Positions 24,804-32,860 of a stretch of 35,383 nucleotides of DNA are shown one piece after another (positions within the stretch are counted from its first letter, which is position 1; each line of letters starts with the position of its first letter). The notes under the pieces were generated by a model. It was given only the letters and a program-made list of their open reading frames with translations. It was not told the DNA's origin and searched no databases. Origin of the DNA: an uncultured Clostridium sp. GTDB lineage: Bacteria; Bacillota; Clostridia; Lachnospirales; Lachnospiraceae. Location of the stretch: positions 1 to 35,383 of the forward strand of contig URNT01000033.1 in the NCBI GenBank assembly GCA_900549235.1, given 5' to 3'. The position numbers and the translations under genes were made by a program.

Positions 24804-25502
24804 ATGCTTGGAATTATCGGCGCCATGGCGGATGAGGTGGCAAAACTGAAGGAAAAGCTGACGGATGTATCAGTGCAGACCCGCGCGGATATGGATTTTT
24901 ATAAGGGGAGGATGCATGGAAGGGAGGTTGTGGTGGTACAGTCCGGGATCGGCAAGGTAAATGCCGCGATCTGTACACAGATTCTTGCAGATGTATACAA
25001 TGCAGAGGCGGTGATCAATACCGGTATTGCAGGCTCTTTAAAGGCTGAGATTGACATCGGGGATATTGTGCTGTCTACAGATACAGTGGAGCACGATATG
25101 GACGCTACCAGCTTTGGCTACGCGCTGGGACAGATCCCTAAGATGGATATTTTCTCTTTCCCGGCAGATGAGAAGCTGTGCAGCCTGGCTCAGGACTGCT
25201 GCAAGCGGGTGAACCCGGATATTCACACCTTTACAGGCCGGGTGGTATCAGGAGATCAGTTTGTTTCTACAAAGGCAAAGAAAAACTGGCTGGCGGAAAC
25301 CTTTGGGGGCTTCTGTACGGAGATGGAGGGAGCGGCCATTGCCCACGCCTGCTATCTGAACCACATTCCGTATCTGGTAGTGCGGTCTATCTCCGATAAG
25401 GCGGACGACAGCGCCACCATGGATTATCCTGAGTTTGAGGCCAGGGCCATTTCTCACTCTGTGAACCTTTTGGAGGAAATAATCCGCTGCTATGAGGCTT
25501 AA
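24804..25502 (+). CDS. mtnN: 5'-methylthioadenosine/S-adenosylhomocysteine nucleosidase
   Basis: A 232-residue enzyme that cleaves adenine from methylthioadenosine, S-adenosylhomocysteine and 5'-deoxyadenosine in the cytosol, serving methionine salvage and relief of SAM-enzyme product inhibition. Visible are GIIGAMADEV with catalytic E11, VQSGIGKVNAA, TGIAGSL, EMEGAAIAHAC and the catalytic Asp in ISDKAD (D198). Length is normal. AAGGAGG lies seven bases before the ATG, and a sigma-A promoter is close upstream. Confidence 0.95.
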   Translation: MLGIIGAMADEVAKLKEKLTDVSVQTRADMDFYKGRMHGREVVVVQSGIGKVNAAICTQILADVYNAEAVINTGIAGSLKAEIDIGDIVLSTDTVEHDMDATSFGYALGQIPKMDIFSFPADEKLCSLAQDCCKRVNPDIHTFTGRVVSGDQFVSTKAKKNWLAETFGGFCTEMEGAAIAHACYLNHIPYLVVRSISDKADDSATMDYPEFEARAISHSVNLLEEIIRCYEA

Positions 25503-25594
25503 TAAGGGCTTTTTAAGGCCTTCATAATCGATTTATAGGAGAATTTGACGAACGATTCTAGGCTTTCTCAACTTCCCAAATGAAAAACCGTTGC

Positions 25595-25645
25595 TATAAT
25601 AGTCCTTACCGGGCGGTGTTAACTGCAGGACGCCGTCCGGAGTAA
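25595..25645 (+). promoter_or_regulatory. Start-proximal hairpin leader with -10 box
   Basis: TATAAT at 25595-25600 is followed at the expected start point by a long hairpin: TTAC plus CGGGCGGTGT (25606-25619) pairs with ACGCCGTCCG, a two-base bulge, and GTAA (25630-25645). No T run follows, so it is not a terminator; it may stabilise the 5' end or be a regulatory element. A second TATAAT lies at 25662-25667. Confidence 0.45.
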
Positions 25646-25708
25646 CCTATTGGCTTTGATCTATAATAGAAACGGGAATGAACCGGGAAGAAAGGGGAGC
25701 TTTTTATT

Positions 25709-26482
25709 ATGATGAGCTTTTTACAGACAGGGAAGGCACTGTATATTCTGGCAGCAATCTGCATGGCAGGGATTGTGAGCAGGCTTCTGGCGGCCGGCTG
25801 TTACAGGCGTCTTATTAAAGAAAGCGCCAACATGGCACTGACGAAGAATAAATACTTGCGTACACTAAAACAGAACGCGGAGGATACATACAGGATCAAT
25901 CAGGGGATCCAGAACACAAGGGTTTATCTGGAACGCCAGGTATATGGGCTCAGGATGCTTGGAATTTCCGTCAGGGGACTTGGAAGTCTCTCAGGGCAGC
26001 TTACACTTCTCTGCTTTCTGGCAGGCGGCGGGGCCGCGTTTCTGTCTTACTGGTACAGAAGTGATAATTATTATATCGTATTGTACGGCACCGTCGGTAT
26101 TTTAAGCGGAATGCTTACTATGCTGGTGGATTACGGGGTGAATCTGGAGGGAAGGAACCAGGAGCTTCTTACCTGTCTCCAGGACTATCTGGAAAATGTA
26201 ATGTGGCCGAGAATGAACCGGGAGGGCGCAAAGGAACTGGCCCCTGCCGTTACAGCAGAGGAGGAGCACAGGGAACCGGCGGCTGTCCGCTCCATTATAA
26301 GAGACCGCCGTTCCAATCATAATACAAGGCGCAGTATGGAGCAGGCGGCGGCAAGCCGCGAGGACCGCCAGGAGGGCGGACGGGCTAAAAAGGAGGATCG
26401 TACCGGGGCCAACTGGATCCAGGACTTAAATCCGGAGCAAAAACGGATGCTGGGGGAGATGCTGAAGGAATTTATCTCTTAA
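25709..26482 (+). CDS. Conserved membrane protein of unknown function
   Basis: A 257-residue protein I cannot name. It has one membrane segment near the N terminus (about residues 8-28), a charged, probably coiled-coil stretch (about 35-80, rich in Asn, Arg, Gln), two closely spaced membrane segments (about 92-114 and 121-142), then a long hydrophilic, charged tail (about 165-257) with basic low-complexity sequence, ending in an EQKRMLGEMLKEFI helix. The tail would be cytosolic and could bind a partner or nucleic acid. The first of two adjacent ATGs fits best with the GGGGAG site nine bases upstream. A leader hairpin precedes it, and pgi follows with its own promoter. Confidence 0.75.
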   Translation: MMSFLQTGKALYILAAICMAGIVSRLLAAGCYRRLIKESANMALTKNKYLRTLKQNAEDTYRINQGIQNTRVYLERQVYGLRMLGISVRGLGSLSGQLTLLCFLAGGGAAFLSYWYRSDNYYIVLYGTVGILSGMLTMLVDYGVNLEGRNQELLTCLQDYLENVMWPRMNREGAKELAPAVTAEEEHREPAAVRSIIRDRRSNHNTRRSMEQAAASREDRQEGGRAKKEDRTGANWIQDLNPEQKRMLGEMLKEFIS

Positions 26483-26507
26483 CATAAATAGGTGAATATG
26501 GTATAAT
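26479..26507 (+). promoter_or_regulatory. pgi promoter
   Basis: TTAACA, 17 bases, TATAAT, overlapping the stop codon of the preceding gene and about 55 bases before pgi. Confidence 0.65.
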
Positions 26508-26563
26508 CACGCTATAGTCACGGGACATGAGCCTGTGAGCAGAAGAAAAGGAGAACGCGAGTT

Positions 26564-27913
26564 ATGGGAAAGGAAGTAACATTTGATTATTCCAAAGCAG
26601 CAGGATTCATTTCTGCGGAAGAGATGGCCAATTTTAAGACCACAGTTATGAGTGCGAAGGAAACTCTGGTAAGTAAAACCGGAGCGGGCAACGATTTTCT
26701 GGGATGGATCGACCTTCCGGTGGATTATGACAAGGACGAGTTTGACAGGATCAAGAAGGCGGCAGCCAAGATCCAGAGTGATTCTGACGTTCTTTTGGTT
26801 GTGGGCATTGGCGGCTCCTATCTGGGTGCAAGAGCAGCGATTGAATTCCTGACTAACAGCTTTTACAATGTTCTGCCCAAGAGCGTTCGCAAGACACCGG
26901 AGATTTATTTTGTTGGAAACAGCATCAGCAGCAAGTACATCCATGATTTAAAACAGGTTCTGGAAGGAAAGGATTTCTCCATCAATATCATTTCCAAGTC
27001 CGGCACTACTACAGAGCCGGCCATCGCATTCCGCGTATTTAAAGAAATGCTGATCGAAAAATATGGCAGAGAGGAGGCAAATAAGCGTATTTATGCTACT
27101 ACAGATAAGGCAAGAGGCGCTCTTAAGAGCCTTGCTGATGAAGAAGGCTATGAGGAATTTGTGGTTCCGGATGATGTAGGCGGACGTTTCTCAGTGCTGA
27201 CAGCCGTTGGACTGCTTCCTATCGCTGTAAGCGGAGCTGATATTGACAAGCTGATGGAGGGCGCTGCTTCCGGAAGAAAGAAAGCTCTGGAGGCTCCATA
27301 TGAGTCCAACCCCGCACTGCTCTATGCGGCTGTCCGAAACATTTTAAACCGCAAGGGCAAGACTACCGAGATTGTGGCAAACTACGAGCCAAGCCTTCAT
27401 TATGTATCTGAGTGGTGGAAGCAGCTGTTCGGCGAGAGCGAGGGCAAGGACCAGAGAGGGATCTTCCCGGCAGCTGTTGACCTGACCACCGATCTGCACT
27501 CCATGGGACAGTTCATCCAGGACGGAGCACGCATCATGTTTGAGACCGTGATCAGCATAGACGAATCTCCTGCTGAGATCGTGCTGAACAAAGAAGAGGT
27601 GGATACCGATGGTATGAACTACCTGGCAGGAAAGACCGTTGATTTTGTCAACAAGAGCGCTATGAACGGAACCATTTTAGCCCACACCGACGGTAATGTA
27701 CCAAACCTTCTGGTGACCGTACCCGAGCAGAACGAGTTCTATCTGGGAGAGCTGTTCTACTTCTTTGAGTTTGCCTGCGGCGTAAGCGGCTATATCCTGG
27801 GCATCAACCCATTCAATCAGCCAGGCGTAGAGAGCTATAAGAGAAATATGTTTGCTCTGTTAGGAAAGCCTGGATATGAGGAGCAGAGAGAGGCGCTGCT
27901 TAAAAGATTATAA
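26564..27913 (+). CDS. pgi: Glucose-6-phosphate isomerase
   Basis: The glycolytic enzyme that interconverts glucose 6-phosphate and fructose 6-phosphate. The 449-residue length is that of the short Gram-positive type. Visible are the sugar-phosphate loop VVGIGGSYLGARAAIEF (about residues 77-93), ISKSGTTTEPA near 144-154, the DDVGGRFSVLTAVGLLP signature near 203-219 and the C-terminal NPFNQPGVESYK with the catalytic Lys region. AAAGGAG precedes the ATG. It also feeds the fructose 6-phosphate produced by the amino-sugar operon into glycolysis. Confidence 0.97.
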   Translation: MGKEVTFDYSKAAGFISAEEMANFKTTVMSAKETLVSKTGAGNDFLGWIDLPVDYDKDEFDRIKKAAAKIQSDSDVLLVVGIGGSYLGARAAIEFLTNSFYNVLPKSVRKTPEIYFVGNSISSKYIHDLKQVLEGKDFSINIISKSGTTTEPAIAFRVFKEMLIEKYGREEANKRIYATTDKARGALKSLADEEGYEEFVVPDDVGGRFSVLTAVGLLPIAVSGADIDKLMEGAASGRKKALEAPYESNPALLYAAVRNILNRKGKTTEIVANYEPSLHYVSEWWKQLFGESEGKDQRGIFPAAVDLTTDLHSMGQFIQDGARIMFETVISIDESPAEIVLNKEEVDTDGMNYLAGKTVDFVNKSAMNGTILAHTDGNVPNLLVTVPEQNEFYLGELFYFFEFACGVSGYILGINPFNQPGVESYKRNMFALLGKPGYEEQREALLKRL

Positions 27914-27935
27914 TTTTGAAAAGTATATAAAATGA

Positions 27936-27977
27936 AACAGGCTCCGGGAGGACTGGCACTTCCGGGGCTTGTTTTTG
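27936..27977. terminator. Terminator between pgi and the convergent small gene
   Basis: AACAGGCTCCGGGAG (27936-27950) pairs with CTTCCGGGGCTTGTT (27959-27973) with a few wobbles, followed by T residues on the plus strand. Confidence 0.8.
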
Positions 27978-27984
27978 TGTGTTC

Positions 27985-28251
27985 CTATTCCTCGATCACC
28001 TGTATCTCCAGATAATCAAAGTCGATTCTTTCAATAAAGCTGTCCTGGCTGAAGCGGGTTTTATCCAGCCGCTTAAATTCATTTACCGAGGCATCCAGCC
28101 AGATCGGCTTTTCCAGATCAAATTCATAGCAGATCTGGTCCAGGGCATCAAAGACCATCTGGGTGCGGGACAGGGAGTAATCACCGTTGCAGATCACCGT
28201 ATCCCGCAGCAGACGATTGTCCTTCATAAGCTTTCCCCACATTCGGAACAT
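27985..28251 (-). CDS. Small conserved protein, function unknown
   Basis: An 88-residue soluble protein with no signal peptide or membrane segment. It contains a TVICNGDYSLSRTQMVFDALDQIC stretch and an acidic C terminus ending in EEIDFD-like alternation (IDFDYLEIQVIEE). AAAGGAG lies ten bases before the ATG, and codon use resembles neighbouring real genes. I do not recognise a named domain. It converges on pgi and is divergent from the coiled-coil membrane protein gene. Confidence 0.75.
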   Translation of the reverse strand: MFRMWGKLMKDNRLLRDTVICNGDYSLSRTQMVFDALDQICYEFDLEKPIWLDASVNEFKRLDKTRFSQDSFIERIDFDYLEIQVIEE

Positions 28252-28419
28252 AGTGTTATTTCTCCTTTCACGGGTCAGATATGTTAAAGTATAGCATTGA
28301 ATGAGGAAAATGAAAAGCGATAACCGAAAGCTGGAAAAATCATGCCTTGCCCAGGTTCCTGTTTTGTAGTAAGCTATATATAATAGATTTTATACCTTCC
28401 AACTAAGGAGGACACAGAG

Positions 28420-29514
28420 GTGGGACAGCCGATTACCGATTATGTAAAATTTCTGGCAGAGGCCAGAGATGCAGTGTACCGTTTGAACTGTGACAGGAAT
28501 ACAGCCGCGCAGCTTGCGGATCAGGAGGAGCGGGAGGAACGCAGCCTGGCGGCAGAGAAGCGCGCTCTTGAGGATGAGGTGAGCCAGACAGTAAAAAAGC
28601 GTCTGGAGGAGATTCATTCCAGCTATGACAAGGAAATCGCCAAAGGGCAGGAACGGATGCGGAAGGCCAGGAGCCGCCGCGAAAAGGCCAAGAATAAGGG
28701 GATGAAGGAGCGGATTCTGGAAGAAACGGCGGAGCTCAGGGAACACAGAAGAGAGCTTCGGCTCCAGCTTAAAACCCTGTTTCAGAAGGAGCGTCTGCCC
28801 GGCTTCTGCGGCAGTACCCTGTTTTATTCCCTCTTTTATCCCAGAGGGCTTAAGGAATGTATGCTTCTGCTGTCGGCTGTCCTGATCTGCTTTCTGGCTC
28901 TGCCCAGCGGGATTTATTTTCTGATCCCTCAAAGGAAGCTGTGGCAGCTGATCGCCGTGTACTTTCTGGATGTAGTCTTTTTCGGCGGGATTTATGTACT
29001 GGTGGGAAACCGGACACGCCTTAGGCATCAGAACACATTCCGCCAGGGCCGGGCTATCCGAAATGAGCTTCGTTCGGATCAGAAAAAGATCCGTGTCATC
29101 ACCCATACCATCCGCAGGGACGGAAACGAGGACATTTACGGCCTTGAAACATACGATGATGAGATCGCTCAGGCAGAGCAGGAGCTGGAGGAAATCACTT
29201 CCCGGAAGAAAGACGCCCTGAATACCTTCGAGACTGTGACAAAAAACATTATATCAGACGAGATCACTGCCACCTATCAGCAGCGCCTTAAGGAAATCAG
29301 CGCCCGCCTAGCCCAGGTGTCCGAGGACCTCCGCACTCTGGAGCGCAGTATCAAGGAGCAGAATATCTGCATCACCGATACCTATGGCCCTTATCTGGGC
29401 CAGGAATTCCTGGACCCGGACAAACTGAGCCAGCTTTCCAGGCTGATACAGGATGGGACGGCGGGAAATATTACGGAGGCGATTGGGGTGTATCGGAGAG
29501 GGGATGGGGAGTAG
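28420..29514 (+). CDS. Coiled-coil membrane protein, function unknown
   Basis: A 364-residue protein starting at GTG, eight bases after AAGGAGG. Residues about 30-130 are a long charged helix rich in Glu, Arg and Lys (probable coiled coil); two membrane segments follow (about 143-169 and 174-197); a second helical, Glu-rich coiled coil spans about 205-330; the C-terminal part is short and soluble. Both coiled coils would face the cytosol. This arrangement suggests a scaffold or a membrane-remodelling role, but no family is recognised. A -10 box TATAAT lies at 28379-28384. Confidence 0.78.
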   Translation: MGQPITDYVKFLAEARDAVYRLNCDRNTAAQLADQEEREERSLAAEKRALEDEVSQTVKKRLEEIHSSYDKEIAKGQERMRKARSRREKAKNKGMKERILEETAELREHRRELRLQLKTLFQKERLPGFCGSTLFYSLFYPRGLKECMLLLSAVLICFLALPSGIYFLIPQRKLWQLIAVYFLDVVFFGGIYVLVGNRTRLRHQNTFRQGRAIRNELRSDQKKIRVITHTIRRDGNEDIYGLETYDDEIAQAEQELEEITSRKKDALNTFETVTKNIISDEITATYQQRLKEISARLAQVSEDLRTLERSIKEQNICITDTYGPYLGQEFLDPDKLSQLSRLIQDGTAGNITEAIGVYRRGDGE

Positions 29515-29524
29515 AAGGATAAGA

Positions 29525-29556
29525 AAGCCGCGCAGATTGTAGGTGCTGTGCGGCTT
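29525..29556. terminator. Hairpin shared by two convergent genes
   Basis: AAGCCGCGCAG (29525-29535) pairs with CTGTGCGGCTT (29546-29556). The minus strand has a TTTCTTATCC tail, so it may end the leftward transcript; the rightward tail is poor in T. Confidence 0.6.
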
Positions 29557-29575
29557 GGTTATAGCCGCAGTTTCG

Positions 29576-29880
29576 TTAGTTCTTCCTCAGCTCCTTCTTA
29601 TGCTTCAGCTCTATCACATTAATATCCAGTATCAATCCTTCTTCCACCATAGCATTTACACCTTCCTTTTCCAGCTCGTCATATTTCTGATAAATATGAC
29701 GGTACAGCATCGGAGTCATCTGCCTGAGCTTTCTCCGGTTCAGCTCCTCGGTCGGGATGCTCAGATACATTTCCCGCGTCATACAGATAAAGAACCATAG
29801 GCTCAGGGAAATCCAGCACCATCTCTGTCTCCCGCCGGGTGAGGGCGTGCCGGTATCCATATTCAAATCTCCACAAAATG
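29576..29880 (-). pseudogene. Frameshifted remnant of a PD-(D/E)XK nuclease-family (transposase-like) gene
   Basis: One frame gives FEYGYRHALTRRETEMVL then FPEPMVLYLYDAGN; another gives LRQMTPMLYRHIYQKYDELEKEG and LILDINVIELKHKKEL. Together they match the middle and C-terminal blocks of the Rpn/PD-(D/E)XK transposase-like proteins common in Lachnospiraceae, but the section between is deleted and the frame is shifted. It overlaps the last codons of the YhaN-like gene on the same strand. No ribosome binding site is seen. Confidence 0.6.
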
Positions 29881-31731
29881 ATACCCCACCTGATTCGCTG
29901 TCAACAGCTGTGCCTCCCTCTGATGGCAGGTAAATATAATAATCTGCCCTGTATAAGCCTTTACAAGCCATTTAAGGGCCGTTTTAAGCCGTTCATCATC
30001 ATACAGCACAAAGCTGTCATCAAATACCAGGGGCATGGCGTCCTTTCCGTCCTGGACCAGTCTGGCGGCAGCCAGGCGCAGGGCCAGATAGATCTGATCC
30101 ATGGTTCCGCTGCTGACCTGACTGATGGGCACCAGGCGTCCGGGGGTGTTCATAAAAATATCCAGGTTCTGATCGATGCTCATGCTGGTATAGATGCCTC
30201 CAGTGATCCCCTCGATCAGCTGGGAAGCCGTCTTATTCAGGTACAGCCCAAAGGAATCCCGAATGGAGGTAGAGAGGCTTGTCATGGTGTCCTGGGCCAG
30301 GTCCAGGGCGTCAAGCTCTGTCTGGATCCGCTCATTTTCGGCCTGGATCCGCTTTAATTCACCGGCTTTTGTTTTGAGCTGATCTAACTGTTCCAGCTTC
30401 TGTTCCAGCTCCCACTGGAGTCTCTGCTGCTGCTCGATCTGGCCGGAGATCCCTTCTTCCTGGGTCTGAAGGGCGGCGATCTCATCGGAAAGCCGCTTAA
30501 GGGCCGCCTCAGACTGTTCGACAGCCTTGCTCAGCCGCAGAAATTCCGCAAGCTTTCCCTTAAGGGCCTCCATGGACTCAGGAGAGATGGTTCCGTCCCC
30601 CAGATGCCTTGCAAAGATTTCCTGCAGCAGCCGTGAGCTGGTCTCCAGCTCCTTTTTAAAATGACTGCTTCGTGAAAGCTGCATCCCTCCAAGGATCAGA
30701 CACAGGATGGCTCCGGCGCCAAGCAAAACAGAAAAGGCCGTTCCTGCAGCCTCCGGGAAATCGGGGATCACCTGGGACAAAAGCCCTGGCGCCAGAAAAC
30801 TGATCACAGAACCGGCCACCCCGCCAAGTGCCAATAAGAACAAAACTGCAGCCATCACGGTCCGGCCCCGTCTGTCTGCGGCAGCCTTTGATTCCCTGTG
30901 TTCCTTAAAGAGCCGTTCCGTGTCCTCCAGATAGCGCTGGACGGAGCTCTGGTCTGTAAACTGGCTGTTTAAGAGGATCTGACGCCCCTTGGCCGCCTTT
31001 TCAAGGAGCCCTTCCTTTTCACTCTGCCGTTCCTCTAACTGCCGCCGGATGGTTCCCTTTTTTTCGCGGCAGGCAATAAGCTGGTTCGCGTACTGGGGCG
31101 CGGAAATCTCTGTCTCCAGTTTCTTGATCTCTCCAAGGACAGAGGCATAGCTTCTGGCTGCTTCCGGCACCAGCTGCCGCTCCCATTCCTTTTTCTGGGC
31201 CTTCAGATAAGCGCTGGCTTTTGTGATATTTAAGGCAATGCTTCCGGAGGTGTTGAGATTGGCGATATAATTGCGCAGCTCCGCCACCATACCGCCGTCG
31301 GTGGCGCATTTTAACTGGCCGATGCTGATGGTATTGTCATAGGCCGTTTCAGACAGTCCGCACCGAAGCCGGTCCCACAGCGCCTTATCAGGCACTTCTT
31401 CCCGGCCAAGGGTTTCATTGATAATCGTAAGGCTTTTATTATTTTTCTGGAACCGGCGTTCGATCCGGAAGATCTCACCCTCGCTTTCCAGCCTCAGCCA
31501 CCCTTCGTAGGTTCCGCTCCCTTCCCAGGGCTCGTACCGGGAGTAGGTGTCATTTCTGGAGGCCCGTCCCCGCTGGCGTTCGATGCCAAAAAGCATCCCC
31601 CGGATAAAGGTGTGGAGTGTGGATTTGCCGGCTTCATTTTTTCCGTAAACTACATTCAGGCCGTCCTGAAAGAATACATCCTGCTGATGAAATTTCCCAA
31701 ATCCTTCCATATGAAGGCTTAATATCTTCAT
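29863..31731 (-). CDS. YhaN/SbcC-like AAA ATPase
   Basis: A 622-residue ATPase of the SMC/Rad50-like group, partner of the nuclease encoded just upstream. Walker A is GKNEAGKST (residues 30-38), followed by the FIRGMLFGIERQRGRASRND stretch typical of YhaN. The C-terminal head has VSSGTMDQIYLALRLA (signature) and MPLVFDDSFVLYDD (Walker B). The coiled-coil arms are short compared with the roughly 960 residues of Bacillus YhaN, and two hydrophobic, probably membrane-spanning segments lie in the middle (about residues 288-312 and 327-348). With the Mre11-like protein it probably processes DNA ends. It begins two bases after the nuclease stop codon. Confidence 0.85.
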   Translation of the reverse strand: MKILSLHMEGFGKFHQQDVFFQDGLNVVYGKNEAGKSTLHTFIRGMLFGIERQRGRASRNDTYSRYEPWEGSGTYEGWLRLESEGEIFRIERRFQKNNKSLTIINETLGREEVPDKALWDRLRCGLSETAYDNTISIGQLKCATDGGMVAELRNYIANLNTSGSIALNITKASAYLKAQKKEWERQLVPEAARSYASVLGEIKKLETEISAPQYANQLIACREKKGTIRRQLEERQSEKEGLLEKAAKGRQILLNSQFTDQSSVQRYLEDTERLFKEHRESKAAADRRGRTVMAAVLFLLALGGVAGSVISFLAPGLLSQVIPDFPEAAGTAFSVLLGAGAILCLILGGMQLSRSSHFKKELETSSRLLQEIFARHLGDGTISPESMEALKGKLAEFLRLSKAVEQSEAALKRLSDEIAALQTQEEGISGQIEQQQRLQWELEQKLEQLDQLKTKAGELKRIQAENERIQTELDALDLAQDTMTSLSTSIRDSFGLYLNKTASQLIEGITGGIYTSMSIDQNLDIFMNTPGRLVPISQVSSGTMDQIYLALRLAAARLVQDGKDAMPLVFDDSFVLYDDERLKTALKWLVKAYTGQIIIFTCHQREAQLLTANQVGYHFVEI

Positions 31732-31733
31732 GG

Positions 31734-32804
31734 TCAGCTCCTTTCATCCGTCGTGTGAAGAAGGGCATTCACCCCGTAATACAGCGCTTTTTTCTCCACC
31801 GGGCTCATATCCTCCTTCTGGAGAGCCTGGATGAAAAAGCCGATCATATCGCTGGAATGTTCCGCGAACAGGGACGGAAAATCGTACTGGGGCTCCGTCT
31901 CATCGATAATCTCAGCGATTCGGAACCTGGAAGCCAGGGCGCTTAAGTCAAAGTCAATATCAGGATCCCTCATGCCCCGAAGCCGGAAGCGGTAGATATT
32001 CTCTGTTCCCCGCTTGGCAATCACCTCGCTGATCCGGTCCGCCAGCTCCCCGTTTGTTGTGTCCTTTGTTACATTAACCCCCAGGGATATATACTGGAGG
32101 GAGGCGGCCGGGATAAAATCAAGGCTTATAAGCTTCCTGGTCACCGGATGGATCTCCCCCGCAAAGAAGCCGTGGACACCGGTTTCGGTCACATCCAGAG
32201 GCTCCGGCGAGCCGCAGTAGGCCATCTTCATTTCTGCGATGATCTGGGGCTTATGGATATGTCCCAGGGCGATATAGGAAAATGGAGACAGCTCCAGGCT
32301 GTTGTAGTTCATGGGCAGATGGGAGGCGTCACCGCCGTGGGCCATCAGGATCTGGATCCGGTTGTTAAGGGGAACCTGAATGTCCTCAAGAAGGGGCTCA
32401 CGGATCTCGGTGGTATGGTAGCTGAAGCCATACACCTCTGTATTAATATCCTCAAAATAGACGGAAGTCAGGGAATCATCCATAAGAAATGTGACATTGG
32501 GGCTCCACGTGAAGCTTAAAAGGGTAGAATTTTCCCGTATTTTATCATGGTTTCCGGCAATGATGATCACCTTTACCCGGGGAATCGTAGAAAAGAGGTA
32601 ATTGACCTCCTTAAGATCCTTCATAAGGGGCTGCCTGTGGAACAGATCTCCGCTGATAAACAGACAGTCCGCTTCCATATCCTCTGCCTGGGCAATGACT
32701 GCCCGGAATGTATCCTTTACTGCCTGGGTCCGTTCCCCGGACCAGGGCCTGCCTGCATCAGGAGCCATGCCCCAGTGGACATCCCCTGTGTGGATGAATT
32801 TCAT
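31734..32804 (-). CDS. Mre11/SbcD-like DNA repair nuclease (YhaO-like)
   Basis: A 356-residue metallophosphoesterase of the SbcD/Mre11/YhaO type. Visible metal motifs in order are HTGDVHWG (D8, H10), SGDLFHRQ, IAGNHDK, MAHGG and LGHIHKP. The region after the catalytic domain is short, as in YhaO. It would cut DNA ends or hairpins together with the ATPase encoded immediately downstream. AAGGAGG precedes the ATG. The gene follows asnS with only a hairpin between. Confidence 0.9.
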   Translation of the reverse strand: MKFIHTGDVHWGMAPDAGRPWSGERTQAVKDTFRAVIAQAEDMEADCLFISGDLFHRQPLMKDLKEVNYLFSTIPRVKVIIIAGNHDKIRENSTLLSFTWSPNVTFLMDDSLTSVYFEDINTEVYGFSYHTTEIREPLLEDIQVPLNNRIQILMAHGGDASHLPMNYNSLELSPFSYIALGHIHKPQIIAEMKMAYCGSPEPLDVTETGVHGFFAGEIHPVTRKLISLDFIPAASLQYISLGVNVTKDTTNGELADRISEVIAKRGTENIYRFRLRGMRDPDIDFDLSALASRFRIAEIIDETEPQYDFPSLFAEHSSDMIGFFIQALQKEDMSPVEKKALYYGVNALLHTTDERS

Positions 32805-32823
32805 ACCTGCCTCCTTAAAACCA

Positions 32824-32848
32824 CAGGCCCGGGATGTACCCGGACCTG
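32824..32848 (-). terminator. Hairpin between asnS and the repair genes
   Basis: On the minus strand CAGGTCCGGG and CCCGGGCCTG form a 10-bp stem with one wobble and a five-base loop. The following TGGTTTT is a weak tail that runs into the ribosome binding site of the nuclease gene, so partial read-through is likely. Confidence 0.5.
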
Positions 32849-32860
32849 ATACAAAATTTC

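Noticed and set aside
28390..29106. 238-codon open frame on the minus strand
   Set aside because: It is the antisense of the coiled-coil membrane protein gene and its apparent membrane content mirrors the Glu/Lys codons opposite.
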